Below are positions 10,101 through 19,197 of a DNA stretch of 64,000 nt, piece after piece. Origin of the DNA: Pseudomonas promysalinigenes (GTDB lineage: Bacteria; Pseudomonadota; Gammaproteobacteria; Pseudomonadales; Pseudomonadaceae). Location: positions 1,054,001 to 1,118,000 of the forward strand of contig NZ_CP077094.1 in the NCBI RefSeq assembly GCF_014269025.2, given 5' to 3'. The translations under genes were made by a program, and so were the position numbers. Below the pieces are notes generated by a model. It did no database searches. It saw nothing but the letters and a program-made list of their open reading frames with translations, and was not told the DNA's origin. Within the stretch, counting starts at the first letter, position 1, and every line of letters starts with the position of its first letter.

Positions 10101-12521
10101 TCAGAACAGCACTTTGGCCACGTCTGCAAAGCGCTTGGCGAAATGCACCGTCAGGCCCTCGCGCAGGTAATCGGGCAGTTCCTCGAAGTCCCCACGATTG
10201 GGCTCGGGCAGAATTAGCTCGAAAATCTTCTGCCGCCGCGCTGCGATCACCTTCTCGCGTACGCCTCCGATAGGCAGTACCTGGCCGGTGAGGGTGAGTT
10301 CCCCAGTCATGGCTACGCCTTTCTTCGGCGCCTGATCGCGGGCAAGCGATAGCAGCGCACTGGCCATGGTGATGCCGGCACTGGGGCCATCTTTTGGCGT
10401 AGCGCCTTCAGGCACGTGCAGGTGGATGAAGGCTTCGTTGAAGAACCCTGGGTCACCGCCGAACTGCTTGAGGTTGGAGCTGACGTAACTGTAAGCAATT
10501 TCAGCAGATTCCTTCATCACATCGCCGAGCTTGCCGGTCAGCTTGAAGCCGCGGTTCAGGGTATGGATGCGCGTTGCCTCGATCGGCAAGGTGGCGCCAC
10601 CCATGCTGGTCCAGGCAAGGCCAGTGATCACGCCTTTGCCAGCCAGCACCTGCTCGCTGCGGAACACCGGCATGCCCAAGGCCGCCTCCAGGTCCTTGTT
10701 GCCGATCTTGAGCTTGGCATCTGGGTCTTCCAGCAGCTTGACCACCGATTTGCGTACCAGCTTGCCCAATTGTTTTTCCAGTTGGCGCACGCCGGCTTCC
10801 CGGGCATACCCTTCGATAACCGTGCGCAGGGCGCTGTCGCTGATGCTCAGGCTGGTCTTGGCGACCCCGGCCTTTTCCAGCTGCTTGGGCCACAAGTGGC
10901 GCTTGGCGATGGCCAGTTTCTCTTCGGTGATATAACCGGACAGGCGAATCACCTCCATGCGGTCGAGCAAGGGCCCGGGGATGGAGTCGAGGGTGTTGGC
11001 GGTGCACACGAACAGCACCTTGGACAGGTCCAGGCGCAGGTCCAGGTAATGGTCGAGGAAATCGACGTTCTGTTCCGGGTCGAGGGTTTCCAACAGCGCC
11101 GATGCCGGGTCCCCTTGGTAGCTCTGGCCCATCTTGTCGATTTCGTCGAGCATGATGACCGGGTTCATCACCTCCACATCCTTGAGCGCCTGCACCAGTT
11201 TGCCCGGTTGCGCGCCGATGTACGTGCGACGGTGGCCCTTGATCTCGGCTTCGTCACGCATGCCACCGACGCTGAACCGATAGAACGGCCGGCCGAGGGA
11301 TTCGGCAATGGATTTACCGATGCTGGTCTTGCCGACCCCTGGAGGGCCCACCAGCAGTACGATGGAGCCGCTGATTTCGCCCTTCCAGGCGCCAACGGCG
11401 AGAAACTCCAGGATGCGCTCTTTGATGTCGTCCAGCCCGGCGTGGTGCTGGTCGAGCACCTTGCGTGCGTGCTTGAGGTCGAGCTTGTCCTTGCCATAAA
11501 CACCCCAGGGCAGGGCAGTGGCCCAGTCCAGGTAGTTACGGGTCACGGCGTACTCGGGCGAGCCGGTTTCGAGAATCGCCAGCTTGCCCATTTCTTCATC
11601 GATACGCTTCTTGGCCTGTTCGGGCAGTTTCTTGCCAGCCAGGCGCTGCTCGAATTGCTCGATATCGGCGCTGCGGTCATCTTTGGTCAGGCCCAGCTCC
11701 TGCTGGATGACCTTGAGCTGCTCCTTGAGGAAAAACTCGCGCTGATGCTCGCCAATCTGCCGGTTCACCTCGGCTGAGATTTCGTTCTGCAAGCGCGCGA
11801 CTTCCACCTCTTTGCGCAGCATCGGCAAGACCTTCTCCATGCGTTTGAGCATGGGGACGCAGTCAAGGACTTCCTGCAGCTGATTGCCGGTGGCAGAGGT
11901 CAGCGCGGCGGCGAAGTCGGTGAGCGGTGACGGGTCGTTGGGGCTGAAGCGGTTGAGGTAGTTCTTCAGCTCTTCGCTGTACAGCGGATTGAGCGGCAGC
12001 AGCTCTTTGATCGCGTTGATCAGGGCCATGCCGTACGCCTTGACCTCGTCGGTGGGCTCGGCAGGCTGGCGCGGGTACTCGACCTCAACCAGGTAGGGCG
12101 GGCGGTGATGCTTGAGCCAGGTACGGATGCGCACCCGGGTCAGGCCCTGGGCCACGAACTGCAATTTGCCGTTTTCCCGGCTAGCGTGGTGCACCTTGAC
12201 CAGGGTGCCGTATTCCGGCAACGCCGAAGTGTCGAAATGACGATGGTCTTCCGGCGGGGTGTCCATGAAGAACAGTGCCAGCGAGTGGTGCTCGGTCTTG
12301 GCGACCAGGTCGAGGGTTTCGGCCCAGGGCTCTTCATTGACGATCACCGGCAGCACTTGCGCCGGGAAGAACGGGCGATTGTGGATGGGGATCACATAGA
12401 CCTTGTCCGGCAACTGCTGGCCGGGCAGGGCCAGGGCGTGGCCGGTACTGGCCGGGGTGTCGGATTGGTCGATTGCGCTGTGTTCGTCAGGGTGTTCGGG
12501 GAAATCCTGCTGGTCGCTCAT
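10101..12521 (-). CDS. lon: Lon family ATP-dependent serine protease
   Basis: Cytoplasmic AAA+ protease of 806 residues. The N-terminal substrate-binding LON domain begins near residue 42 (VIPIHNRPFFPAQVLPV). The ATPase module has Walker A GPPGVGKTS and Walker B VIMLDEIDKM. The C-terminal protease domain has catalytic Ser714 in DGPSAG and Lys757 in GGVREKV, 43 residues apart as in E. coli Lon. P. putida genomes carry two Lon paralogues. This copy lies next to the glucose-oxidation genes rather than clpX-hupB, so it is probably the second one. Which substrates differ is not visible here. Confidence 0.93.
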   Translation of the reverse strand: MSDQQDFPEHPDEHSAIDQSDTPASTGHALALPGQQLPDKVYVIPIHNRPFFPAQVLPVIVNEEPWAETLDLVAKTEHHSLALFFMDTPPEDHRHFDTSALPEYGTLVKVHHASRENGKLQFVAQGLTRVRIRTWLKHHRPPYLVEVEYPRQPAEPTDEVKAYGMALINAIKELLPLNPLYSEELKNYLNRFSPNDPSPLTDFAAALTSATGNQLQEVLDCVPMLKRMEKVLPMLRKEVEVARLQNEISAEVNRQIGEHQREFFLKEQLKVIQQELGLTKDDRSADIEQFEQRLAGKKLPEQAKKRIDEEMGKLAILETGSPEYAVTRNYLDWATALPWGVYGKDKLDLKHARKVLDQHHAGLDDIKERILEFLAVGAWKGEISGSIVLLVGPPGVGKTSIGKSIAESLGRPFYRFSVGGMRDEAEIKGHRRTYIGAQPGKLVQALKDVEVMNPVIMLDEIDKMGQSYQGDPASALLETLDPEQNVDFLDHYLDLRLDLSKVLFVCTANTLDSIPGPLLDRMEVIRLSGYITEEKLAIAKRHLWPKQLEKAGVAKTSLSISDSALRTVIEGYAREAGVRQLEKQLGKLVRKSVVKLLEDPDAKLKIGNKDLEAALGMPVFRSEQVLAGKGVITGLAWTSMGGATLPIEATRIHTLNRGFKLTGKLGDVMKESAEIAYSYVSSNLKQFGGDPGFFNEAFIHLHVPEGATPKDGPSAGITMASALLSLARDQAPKKGVAMTGELTLTGQVLPIGGVREKVIAARRQKIFELILPEPNRGDFEELPDYLREGLTVHFAKRFADVAKVLF

Positions 12522-12637
12522 GGGGCACCTGCGTGAATGACTATGGTGCTTAGATGGGGCGCAGGGGGATCGGTTTCAATGGTCTAGCGAGGTGTGAAGT
12601 TGCTCGACAGCAGATGAGCTGCCCGCAAAGGGAAGAG

Positions 12638-12665
12638 GCCCCTACAGGGCTGTGCCTGTAGGGGC
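12638..12665 (-). terminator. Terminator-like hairpin after gcd
   Basis: A perfect 11-bp stem (GCCCCTACAGG/CCTGTAGGGGC) with a 6-nt loop sits 9 nt beyond the gcd stop on the minus strand. The following bases on that strand are TCTTCC, a weak T-rich tail. It separates gcd from lon. Nothing else is seen in 12522-12673. Confidence 0.6.
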
Positions 12666-12673
12666 TGCATGGC

Positions 12674-15085
12674 TTAGTCGGGAAGTTTGTAAGCGATGAT
12701 GTAATCGCCCATTTTGGTGCCGAGCGAGCCGTGGCCGCCGGCGACGATCAGCACATACTGCTTGCCGTCCTTGCCTGTGTAGGTCATCGGTGTGGCTTGG
12801 CCACCCGCTGGCAGGCGAGCCTTCCAGATTTCCTTGCCATTGTTCACGTCATAGGCACGCAGATACTGGTCCAAGGTACCGCTTAGGAAGCCGACGCCAC
12901 CTGCGGTGACGATCGAGCCGCCCATGCTTGGCACGCCTACCGGCATACCGATCGGTACTGGGGTGCTATCACGGGTGGTGCCATTTTTGTGTTTCCACAC
13001 GACCTTGTTGGTGAACAGGTCGATGGCGGCGACATAGCCCCAGGCTGGCGCCTGGCATGGGATGCCCAGCGGCGACATGAACGGGTGCATGGTCACCGCG
13101 TACGGAGCGCCGGTATTGGGCTGCACACCACTGGTTTCACTTTCGCGTTTGCTGCCAGCGGCCACTTGCTCGCGCGGCACCATTTTCGATACGAAGGCCA
13201 TGTAGTTGGGCGAGGTGAACAGCAGCTGGCGCACTGGGTCGACCGATACGCTGCCCCAGTTGAAGACGCCGACGTTGCCTGGGTATACCAGGGTGCCCTG
13301 CTCGGATGGCGGCGTGTACTGGCCTTCATAGCGCAGTTCGCGGAACTGGATGCGGCACAGCATCTGGTCGAAGGGTGTGGCACCCCACATGGCCTGTTCG
13401 GTCAGCTCTGGGCCAAGCAGGTTGAGGTCGGAACGGGCCTGGGTTGGAGCGGTGTGGTCACCTTTGACCGCGCCTTGCGGCACCGGGATCTCGCGAATCG
13501 GCACGATCGGCGTGCCGTCGCGGCGGTCGAGCACGTACAGGCTACCTTGCTTGGTCGGCACAATGATGGCCGGCTTCACGCCTTCTTTGGTCTTCAAGTG
13601 GACCAGCGTTGGCTGGCTGCCGACGTCCATATCCCACAGGTCGTGATGGGTGAACTGGTAGTTCCAGCGGGCTTTGCCGGTAGCAAGGTCAAGTGCGACC
13701 ACGCCGGCGCTGTACTTCTCGGCGCCGGGGGTACGGTCGGCGCCCCATTGGTCAGGGGTCTGGTTGCCCAGGGGCAGGTAGACCATGCCAAGGTCTTCAT
13801 CGACGCTGGCCAGCGACCACATGTTGGCCGAGTTGCGGCTGTACATCTTGCCAGGGGCCAATGGCTTGGTGTCGTCCGGGTTGTTGCTGTCCCAGTTCCA
13901 CACCAGGTGACCATCATGCACGTCGTAGGCACGGATCACACCCGAAGGCTCGTTGGTCGACTCGTTGTCGGTGACGTGGCCACCGATGATCACCAGGCTG
14001 CGGGTGACGGCTACCGGCGAAGTGGAGTAGTAGCCGCCCGCAGTGAATGGGCCGATACCGGTGGTCAGGTCAATTGCGCCCTGGTTGGCGAAGCCTTCGC
14101 AGACCTTGCCGTTGTCGGCGTTGATGGCGATCAGGCGGGCGTCGGCGGTGGGCAGATAGAGACGGCGTGGGCAGGCTTGTGCCACGGCCTGACCGGCATC
14201 CGATACCTTCGGCGCCGGGCTGCCGTCGCGGCTGACGTAACTGTTCTCGTCGTAGTACGAAACGCCGCGGCAGGTCATGTGGGCGAAGCCCTTGAAGGTG
14301 CCGACCGGGGTCTTGATCTGCGGGTCGTAGCGCCAGATCTCGGCTCCGGTATCCGGGTCCAGTGCCAACACCTTGCTGTGGGCGGTGCAGGCATACAACA
14401 TGCCGTTGGCCTTGAGCGGGGTGTTTTCGTTGGTCAGCTCGACCGGGTCGTTATCCGTCGGCAGATCGCCAGTGCGGATGCGCCAGGCTTCTTCCAGACG
14501 GTAGGCATTTTGTGGGGTGATCTGGCGCAACGGCGAATAGCGGTCACCATGCTCGGTTCGGCCGTAAGCCTGCCAGTCGCCATCCGGCATGGCCGGTGCA
14601 GCGGCGCCCATTTCACTGCTGTCGCGGCCCAGCTCGCCGAACACTTCACCTGGGTGAGTGAACTGGCTACCCAAGGCGCAAGCACCCGAAGCCAGCACGG
14701 CAACGCTGAGCAATGCGGTGTTGGCTTTGGCAGCGGGGCCGATCAGTGGGCGACGAGCCCACGGTAGCAGCAGCACCACGCCAATGGCGAACCAGATGGC
14801 CAGGCGCGGCACCAGTTGCCACCAGTCCAGGCCCACTTCGTGCAAGGCCCAGGCAGTGCTGCCCAGCAACACCAGGCCATAAAGGCCCAGGCCAAGGCGG
14901 CGGCTGGCCAGCAACAGGGCGCCCGATACGGCAAAGCCGAGACCGGCGATCAGGTAGTACAGCGATCCGCCCAGTTGGCTCAGCTTGATGCCGCCGGCCA
15001 GCAAGGCCAGGCCCATCAGCAGCAGCAGCACGCCCATCAGGCGCGGGAGCCAGCGGGTTCCTGGATTGGCACCGTCAGTGCTCAT
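12674..15085 (-). CDS. gcd: Membrane-bound PQQ glucose dehydrogenase
   Basis: Oxidises glucose to gluconolactone in the periplasm with PQQ as cofactor and passes electrons to ubiquinone. The N-terminal 145 residues form about five membrane helices. The rest is an eight-bladed quinoprotein propeller starting at the AYGRTEHGDRYSPLRQIT segment and repeating tryptophan-docking W motifs. At 803 residues it matches E. coli Gcd. A GGAGA ribosome-binding site precedes ATG 15085. It lies 42 nt after oprB, so uptake porin and dehydrogenase are probably one operon. PQQ synthesis genes are not in the window. Confidence 0.96.
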   Translation of the reverse strand: MSTDGANPGTRWLPRLMGVLLLLMGLALLAGGIKLSQLGGSLYYLIAGLGFAVSGALLLASRRLGLGLYGLVLLGSTAWALHEVGLDWWQLVPRLAIWFAIGVVLLLPWARRPLIGPAAKANTALLSVAVLASGACALGSQFTHPGEVFGELGRDSSEMGAAAPAMPDGDWQAYGRTEHGDRYSPLRQITPQNAYRLEEAWRIRTGDLPTDNDPVELTNENTPLKANGMLYACTAHSKVLALDPDTGAEIWRYDPQIKTPVGTFKGFAHMTCRGVSYYDENSYVSRDGSPAPKVSDAGQAVAQACPRRLYLPTADARLIAINADNGKVCEGFANQGAIDLTTGIGPFTAGGYYSTSPVAVTRSLVIIGGHVTDNESTNEPSGVIRAYDVHDGHLVWNWDSNNPDDTKPLAPGKMYSRNSANMWSLASVDEDLGMVYLPLGNQTPDQWGADRTPGAEKYSAGVVALDLATGKARWNYQFTHHDLWDMDVGSQPTLVHLKTKEGVKPAIIVPTKQGSLYVLDRRDGTPIVPIREIPVPQGAVKGDHTAPTQARSDLNLLGPELTEQAMWGATPFDQMLCRIQFRELRYEGQYTPPSEQGTLVYPGNVGVFNWGSVSVDPVRQLLFTSPNYMAFVSKMVPREQVAAGSKRESETSGVQPNTGAPYAVTMHPFMSPLGIPCQAPAWGYVAAIDLFTNKVVWKHKNGTTRDSTPVPIGMPVGVPSMGGSIVTAGGVGFLSGTLDQYLRAYDVNNGKEIWKARLPAGGQATPMTYTGKDGKQYVLIVAGGHGSLGTKMGDYIIAYKLPD

Positions 15086-15127
15086 TTTAGGTTCTCCGTT
15101 ATGTGAAGTTGGTCAGTTTGAATGGGG

Positions 15128-16474
15128 TCAGAATGTGCTTTGAATCTTGAGGCCGCCGACCAGCGCGTCGTCGACGTGCGATACCCCGCCCGGATGGCGG
15201 ATGTACTGAAGGTTAGGGCGCACGGTGAGCCAATTGGCCAAGTGAATGCCGTAATAGAGCTCGGCGCTGTACTCGGTGTCTTGCACCGGCAGGTAGCCTG
15301 GGTTGTCGTAGTCGTCCAGGCCGGCCACCTGGTTGGCCAGGCGGGCGTTTTTGCGGTAGGCGGGGTTGGCGTGCACGCGGGCAAGAGCAAAGCCAATGTC
15401 GTCCTTGGCGCGGGCGTCAAAGGGGCCTTTGTAAACCAGTCCTGCTTGAACATAGTTATCGATGACATTGGTTTTCTTGTCGTGCATCGTGGCGTTAGCG
15501 AACAGGCTCAGGCCGCGTGACTGGTCGGATGCCAGCGAAGTGATCTGCTGCTGCGCTCCAAGCCACACGCCATGCTTGCTCGAACTGCTGCGGTAGGCGG
15601 CGCCACTGAGGGCGGCCGGCTGGCCGTTGCTGTCCTTCAGAACATCCTGTGCCTTGGCATTACTGTAGTAGTAGCCGGCGCGATATTCCCCTTTCAGGCC
15701 TTTGACGTGTGGGCTCCACACCAGTTCGATCGGCATTACAGCACCTTGCGTGCCGCTGCCGCTGAGCTTGAAACCATTGCCTGATTCAAGGTTGGACGGG
15801 TTCTGCTCGTAGACGCCAACCTGGGCATACAGCGCGGGGGTCAGGTCATAGCGCACGCGCATCGCCCACTGGCTGACCGGCCAGTTGTACCAGATGCCGC
15901 CCACCCAGTTGCCTACCTGCGAGCCACAGAAGGCCAGGTTCTGGAAGTCGCACGGGAAACTGTTGAAGTCCTCGCCTTCGCCGAAGCGGCCGACTTTAAC
16001 GTCCAGGGCGCCATCGAAATACTTCTGCTTGATCCACATCTGCGTCAGCCGCCAGGTCTGGCCACGGCCCCAGACTTCCTGGGCAGAGGTAAAACCGCCG
16101 ACACGAGGGTCGTTGATACGGTCGTTGCTGATGTTGTCACCATGGCGTTCGGTGACGGTCAGCTGGGCCTCGGTGTCGTTCCAGCCGAGGATCTTTTGCA
16201 GGTCCAGATGGCTGGTGAAGGTGAATTGGTCGCTGTAACGCGCTGTGCGGTCATGATCAAACCCGCCATGCAGGTTGCTGCCCATCTCGCCGGTGTAGCC
16301 GAGGGTGAAGTCGTAGCCTTGCGCTTGCAGCGCGCTGCGGGTGCCGCCCCAGTCGCCAAACATCCAGGGTGAGTCCTGGGTGAATGCGTCGCTGGCATTG
16401 GCTGTGGCGGGTAGGCCTGCAGCCAGGGCGATGAAAGCCAGGCTGGTGTAGCGGGGTTTGGGCAGTTGGAACAT
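15128..16474 (-). CDS. oprB: OprB, carbohydrate-selective outer-membrane porin
   Basis: Glucose/carbohydrate porin of the OprB family, forming a beta-barrel in the outer membrane. The signal peptide MFQLPKPRYTSLAFIALAAG...ANA ends near residue 27. The mature part starts with SPWMFGDWGGTRSALQ, the family's N-terminal signature, and ends in QSTF with the aromatic C-terminal Phe needed for barrel insertion. I set the start at ATG 16474 because it begins a proper signal peptide. The frame is open to 16519, but that adds a charged stretch with no ribosome-binding site. Product 448 residues, upstream of gcd in the same direction. Confidence 0.93.
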   Translation of the reverse strand: MFQLPKPRYTSLAFIALAAGLPATANASDAFTQDSPWMFGDWGGTRSALQAQGYDFTLGYTGEMGSNLHGGFDHDRTARYSDQFTFTSHLDLQKILGWNDTEAQLTVTERHGDNISNDRINDPRVGGFTSAQEVWGRGQTWRLTQMWIKQKYFDGALDVKVGRFGEGEDFNSFPCDFQNLAFCGSQVGNWVGGIWYNWPVSQWAMRVRYDLTPALYAQVGVYEQNPSNLESGNGFKLSGSGTQGAVMPIELVWSPHVKGLKGEYRAGYYYSNAKAQDVLKDSNGQPAALSGAAYRSSSSKHGVWLGAQQQITSLASDQSRGLSLFANATMHDKKTNVIDNYVQAGLVYKGPFDARAKDDIGFALARVHANPAYRKNARLANQVAGLDDYDNPGYLPVQDTEYSAELYYGIHLANWLTVRPNLQYIRHPGGVSHVDDALVGGLKIQSTF

Positions 16475-16771
16475 GAGATAGCGCTGTCTTTTTGATTTTT
16501 GAGAAAACGGCAAGCGCATCGAGGAGGTAACTCTTCGATGGTGATGGCTTATAGGTATGTTGGATGAAGCGATTCAGCTGCGGCGGGAGGATATAGGGGA
16601 AGCCATAGAAAAAAAAGACAAATTGTCGCAGTTCATTGTTGCAGATCTGGTAACAAACCTCCGTGCGTTGCCCAGCGCCCATGCTGTGAATCAGCGTGCT
16701 CACCCGCGCCTACCATGCAGTGTTGATCTCTGCACTCGCGAGTGAACCGCTGCTATGTAAGCTACGTCAGG
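16475..16771. other. Gene-free region between the TonB receptor 3' end and oprB
   Basis: About 297 nt without a credible gene. It should hold the oprB-gcd promoter on the minus strand. A perfect 12-bp palindrome CACTCGCGAGTG lies at 16733-16744, just past the receptor gene. A run of eight A at 16608-16615 (T on the minus strand) lies about 130 nt upstream of oprB. No HexR-type TTGT-N7/8-ACAA site was found. Confidence 0.5.
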
Positions 16772-18811
16772 TCAGAATGTGGTTCGCAAGCCCACCTCAA
16801 CGCTGCGCCCTGGTGCCGGCGCGATATCTCGCAGAATCGAACTGGCATAGCGCACGGTCTGGTCCGTCAGGTTCTCACCGCGCACGAAGGCCAGCCACTG
16901 GCTCTGGCCAACGTCGAAGCGATAGCCGACGCTGGCCCCAAGGGTGGTGTAGCCGGCAGTGCTGGTTTCATTCTCAGGCTTGCGGTGCTGCGATGCGGCA
17001 TGTTGTACATCAATGCGAGCCTGCCAGCGCTCAAGTTCCCAAACCAGGCCACTGTTCAAGCGCAGTGGCGCAATGCGTGGCAGCGGCTGGCCATTGTCGA
17101 GGTTCTTGGCCCGGGTGTAATCGCCGGACAGCTCCAGCGCGAAACTGCCCAGGCGGTTCTCGGCCAGCTGCCAGCGGTCCTGGGCCTCGATGCCGTAGAA
17201 GCGTGCGCGCACGCCTTGATACTGGTATTCAGGGAAGCCGCTGTGATCGTGGTCATCGTCTTCATGGTCATGGTCGTGGTCATGGCCTTCACGCACATTT
17301 CCGGTGCCGATCAGGCCTATGTAGTTGCGAAAGTGACTGTAGAACACCCCAACGCTCCCTTTGTGCGTGCCATTGTCGAAGCGCAGCGCCAGGTCGGCGG
17401 AAATGGCCTTTTCCTTGGTCAGGCTGGGATCACCCACTTCATAGGCGCCGGTAGCCACATGGGCGCCGTTGGCGTAGAGCTCGTAGAACGTTGGCGCCCG
17501 CTCGGTATAGCCGAGGTTGGCGGCCAGCGACCAGATTGGGTCGAGCTGATACACCGCACCCGATGACAGGCTAAAGGCGTTGAAGCTGCTGGCGCTGTCG
17601 GCGTCGGCGAATGTGGCGTTGCCCTTTGCGTCGGGGTCGACACGGGTGTGCTCCATGCGGGCACCAAGGCTCAGTTTCAGGTGCTCGGAGGGCTGCCACT
17701 GCTCAAGCATGAACAGCGCCAGGCTGTCGGTGTCGGTGTGGGGGACAAATGCTTCCTCACCCAGGGCGGAAAACTCATTGCGGCTGACCTGGGCACCGAC
17801 CACGCCTTCAAGCGGGCCAAGGGGTTGATGGCGGGCTTCTACGCGTGCCTCGTAACCTTTGTTGCGGAAGGTGGTATGGACTTCGCCTTCTTCGATTTCG
17901 CGATGTTCGTAGTCGGTGTAGCCGGCATCGACCTTTACCGAGGTGAAAGGGCCGGTCAGGTCGCGCAGTTGTGAGGTGAAGGCGTAATGGTCCTGCTTCA
18001 TGTCCAGTCGCACACCAGGCTCTGCCACCGAGCCGTAGTTGCTGTCGTAGCGGCTGTAGGACAGGCCGGTATAGCCATGCTCCCAATTGTAGGAACCACC
18101 GATGGCGCCGCCGTCCTGACGGCCGTCGCTGTTCGCTAGGCGGTGACGGCTGCCTGGTGCGTCGGGGTCGCGCACCTTGGCGCTTTGCGCGTAACCGGGA
18201 ATGCGCAGGTCATTGAACTGGCGGCTGTTGGCGTCCAGGTGCAGAGCGAACGTGCCGTTACCGGCCTCAAGCTTTCCGGCACTGCTGCGTGTGGTGTCGG
18301 CGCCGCCGTAGCGCAGTTCACCAGCGCCATGGATGCCCTCTATAGGCGAATCGGGGATGCGGTTATCGAAGGTATTGATCACCCCGCCAATGGCGTTACC
18401 GCCATAGAGCAAGGCGGCAGGGCCGCGGATGATTTCCACGCGCTCGACCGTGACCGGGTCCAGCGGCACAGCGTGGTCATAAGAAAGCGACGAAGCATCC
18501 AACGCACCCACACCGTTGCGCAGGATACGGATGCGGTCGCCATCGAGGCCCCGAATTACCGGGCGGCTGGCACCTGGGCCAAACCAGGTTGAGGCAACGC
18601 CGGGTTGCCTGTTCAAGGTTTCGCCAAGGCTGGCGTGCTGTTGTTGCAGCAATTGGTCGCCTTCGAGCACGGAACTTGGTGCAGCCGATTCACGGTTACC
18701 CAGCGGGTTGCCGGTGATGATCTGAGGTTCAAGTTCCACTGCCTGGGTGGGAGAGGCAGCCAGGCAAAGGGCGACAGCGATGGGGGAGAGGCGAAGCGGT
18801 ATGTACAGCAT
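16772..18811 (-). CDS. TonB-dependent receptor, ZnuD-like (zinc uptake)
   Basis: Outer-membrane TonB-gated receptor, probably for zinc. A signal peptide (MLYIPLRLSPIAVALCLAAS...QA) precedes a plug domain with RGLDGDRIRILRNG and EIIRGPAALLYGGNAIGGVIN. A 22-strand barrel then ends in GLRTTF. An extracellular loop near residues 505-525 is His/Asp-rich (HDHDHDHEDDDHDHSG), as in neisserial ZnuD. A Zur-like box lies at 18846-18864. I prefer ATG 18811 because AAGGA lies upstream and the promoter elements sit close to the other in-frame ATG at 18838, which would add nine residues (MTAKERPIP). Product about 679 residues. Copper or cobalt transport is a less likely alternative. Confidence 0.9.
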   Translation of the reverse strand: MLYIPLRLSPIAVALCLAASPTQAVELEPQIITGNPLGNRESAAPSSVLEGDQLLQQQHASLGETLNRQPGVASTWFGPGASRPVIRGLDGDRIRILRNGVGALDASSLSYDHAVPLDPVTVERVEIIRGPAALLYGGNAIGGVINTFDNRIPDSPIEGIHGAGELRYGGADTTRSSAGKLEAGNGTFALHLDANSRQFNDLRIPGYAQSAKVRDPDAPGSRHRLANSDGRQDGGAIGGSYNWEHGYTGLSYSRYDSNYGSVAEPGVRLDMKQDHYAFTSQLRDLTGPFTSVKVDAGYTDYEHREIEEGEVHTTFRNKGYEARVEARHQPLGPLEGVVGAQVSRNEFSALGEEAFVPHTDTDSLALFMLEQWQPSEHLKLSLGARMEHTRVDPDAKGNATFADADSASSFNAFSLSSGAVYQLDPIWSLAANLGYTERAPTFYELYANGAHVATGAYEVGDPSLTKEKAISADLALRFDNGTHKGSVGVFYSHFRNYIGLIGTGNVREGHDHDHDHEDDDHDHSGFPEYQYQGVRARFYGIEAQDRWQLAENRLGSFALELSGDYTRAKNLDNGQPLPRIAPLRLNSGLVWELERWQARIDVQHAASQHRKPENETSTAGYTTLGASVGYRFDVGQSQWLAFVRGENLTDQTVRYASSILRDIAPAPGRSVEVGLRTTF

Positions 18812-18845
18812 GGGGATGGGGCGTTCCTTGGCAGTCATGTTTTAT

Positions 18846-18864
18846 TGTTACAATATAACATCTC
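18846..18864 (-). promoter_or_regulatory. Zur-type operator upstream of the ZnuD-like receptor
   Basis: TGTTACAATATAACATCTC matches the proteobacterial Zur consensus TGTTATANTATAACATTTC at 16 of the 18 defined positions. The core is an inverted repeat GTTA/TAAC. On the minus strand TATATT at 18852-18857 could be the -10 hexamer inside the operator, so Zur would block polymerase when zinc is plentiful. Confidence 0.75.
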
Positions 18865-18974
18865 TATTTCAGCACAGCCCTTTTTGCCCTGCCAGCGGTT
18901 TTTCAACACCTCACACAGGTCCCGCCTGCCTCTACACTCGTGTAAGGTGCGCATCTTTGTAATGGAGCACTGGC

Positions 18975-19196
18975 ATGAGTACGGCCCAACACAACGCGTT
19001 GCATGGTAAGACCCTCGAACAGATCCTCACTGAGCTGGTGGCGCACTACCAATGGAAGGGCCTGGCCGAGCGCGTTGATGTGCGCTGTTTCAAGAGCGAC
19101 CCGAGCATCAAGTCGAGCCTGACCTTCCTGCGCAAGACGCCTTGGGCGCGGGAGAAGGTCGAGCAGCTGTACGTACAACTGCAGCGCCGGGGCTGA
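18975..19196 (+). CDS. VF530 family DNA-binding protein (DUF2132)
   Basis: A 73-residue protein matching the VF530/DUF2132 family, small helical proteins with a proposed double-stranded-DNA-binding fold and no defined role. The family signature is visible in [23 protein letters not shown] and [30 protein letters not shown] at 18964-18967 precedes ATG 18975. A short palindrome TACACTCGTGTA lies in its leader. The next gene begins 1 nt after its stop, so they are co-transcribed. Confidence 0.88.
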   Translation: MSTAQHNALHGKTLEQILTELVAHYQWKGLAERVDVRCFKSDPSIKSSLTFLRKTPWAREKVEQLYVQLQRRG

Positions 19197-19197
19197 T

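Noticed and set aside
10416..11777. 453-codon open frame antisense to lon
   Set aside because: Shadow of lon; the translation is low-complexity and matches no family.
12989..14767. 592-codon open frame antisense to gcd
   Set aside because: Opposite strand of a complete glucose dehydrogenase gene, with no domain in the translation.
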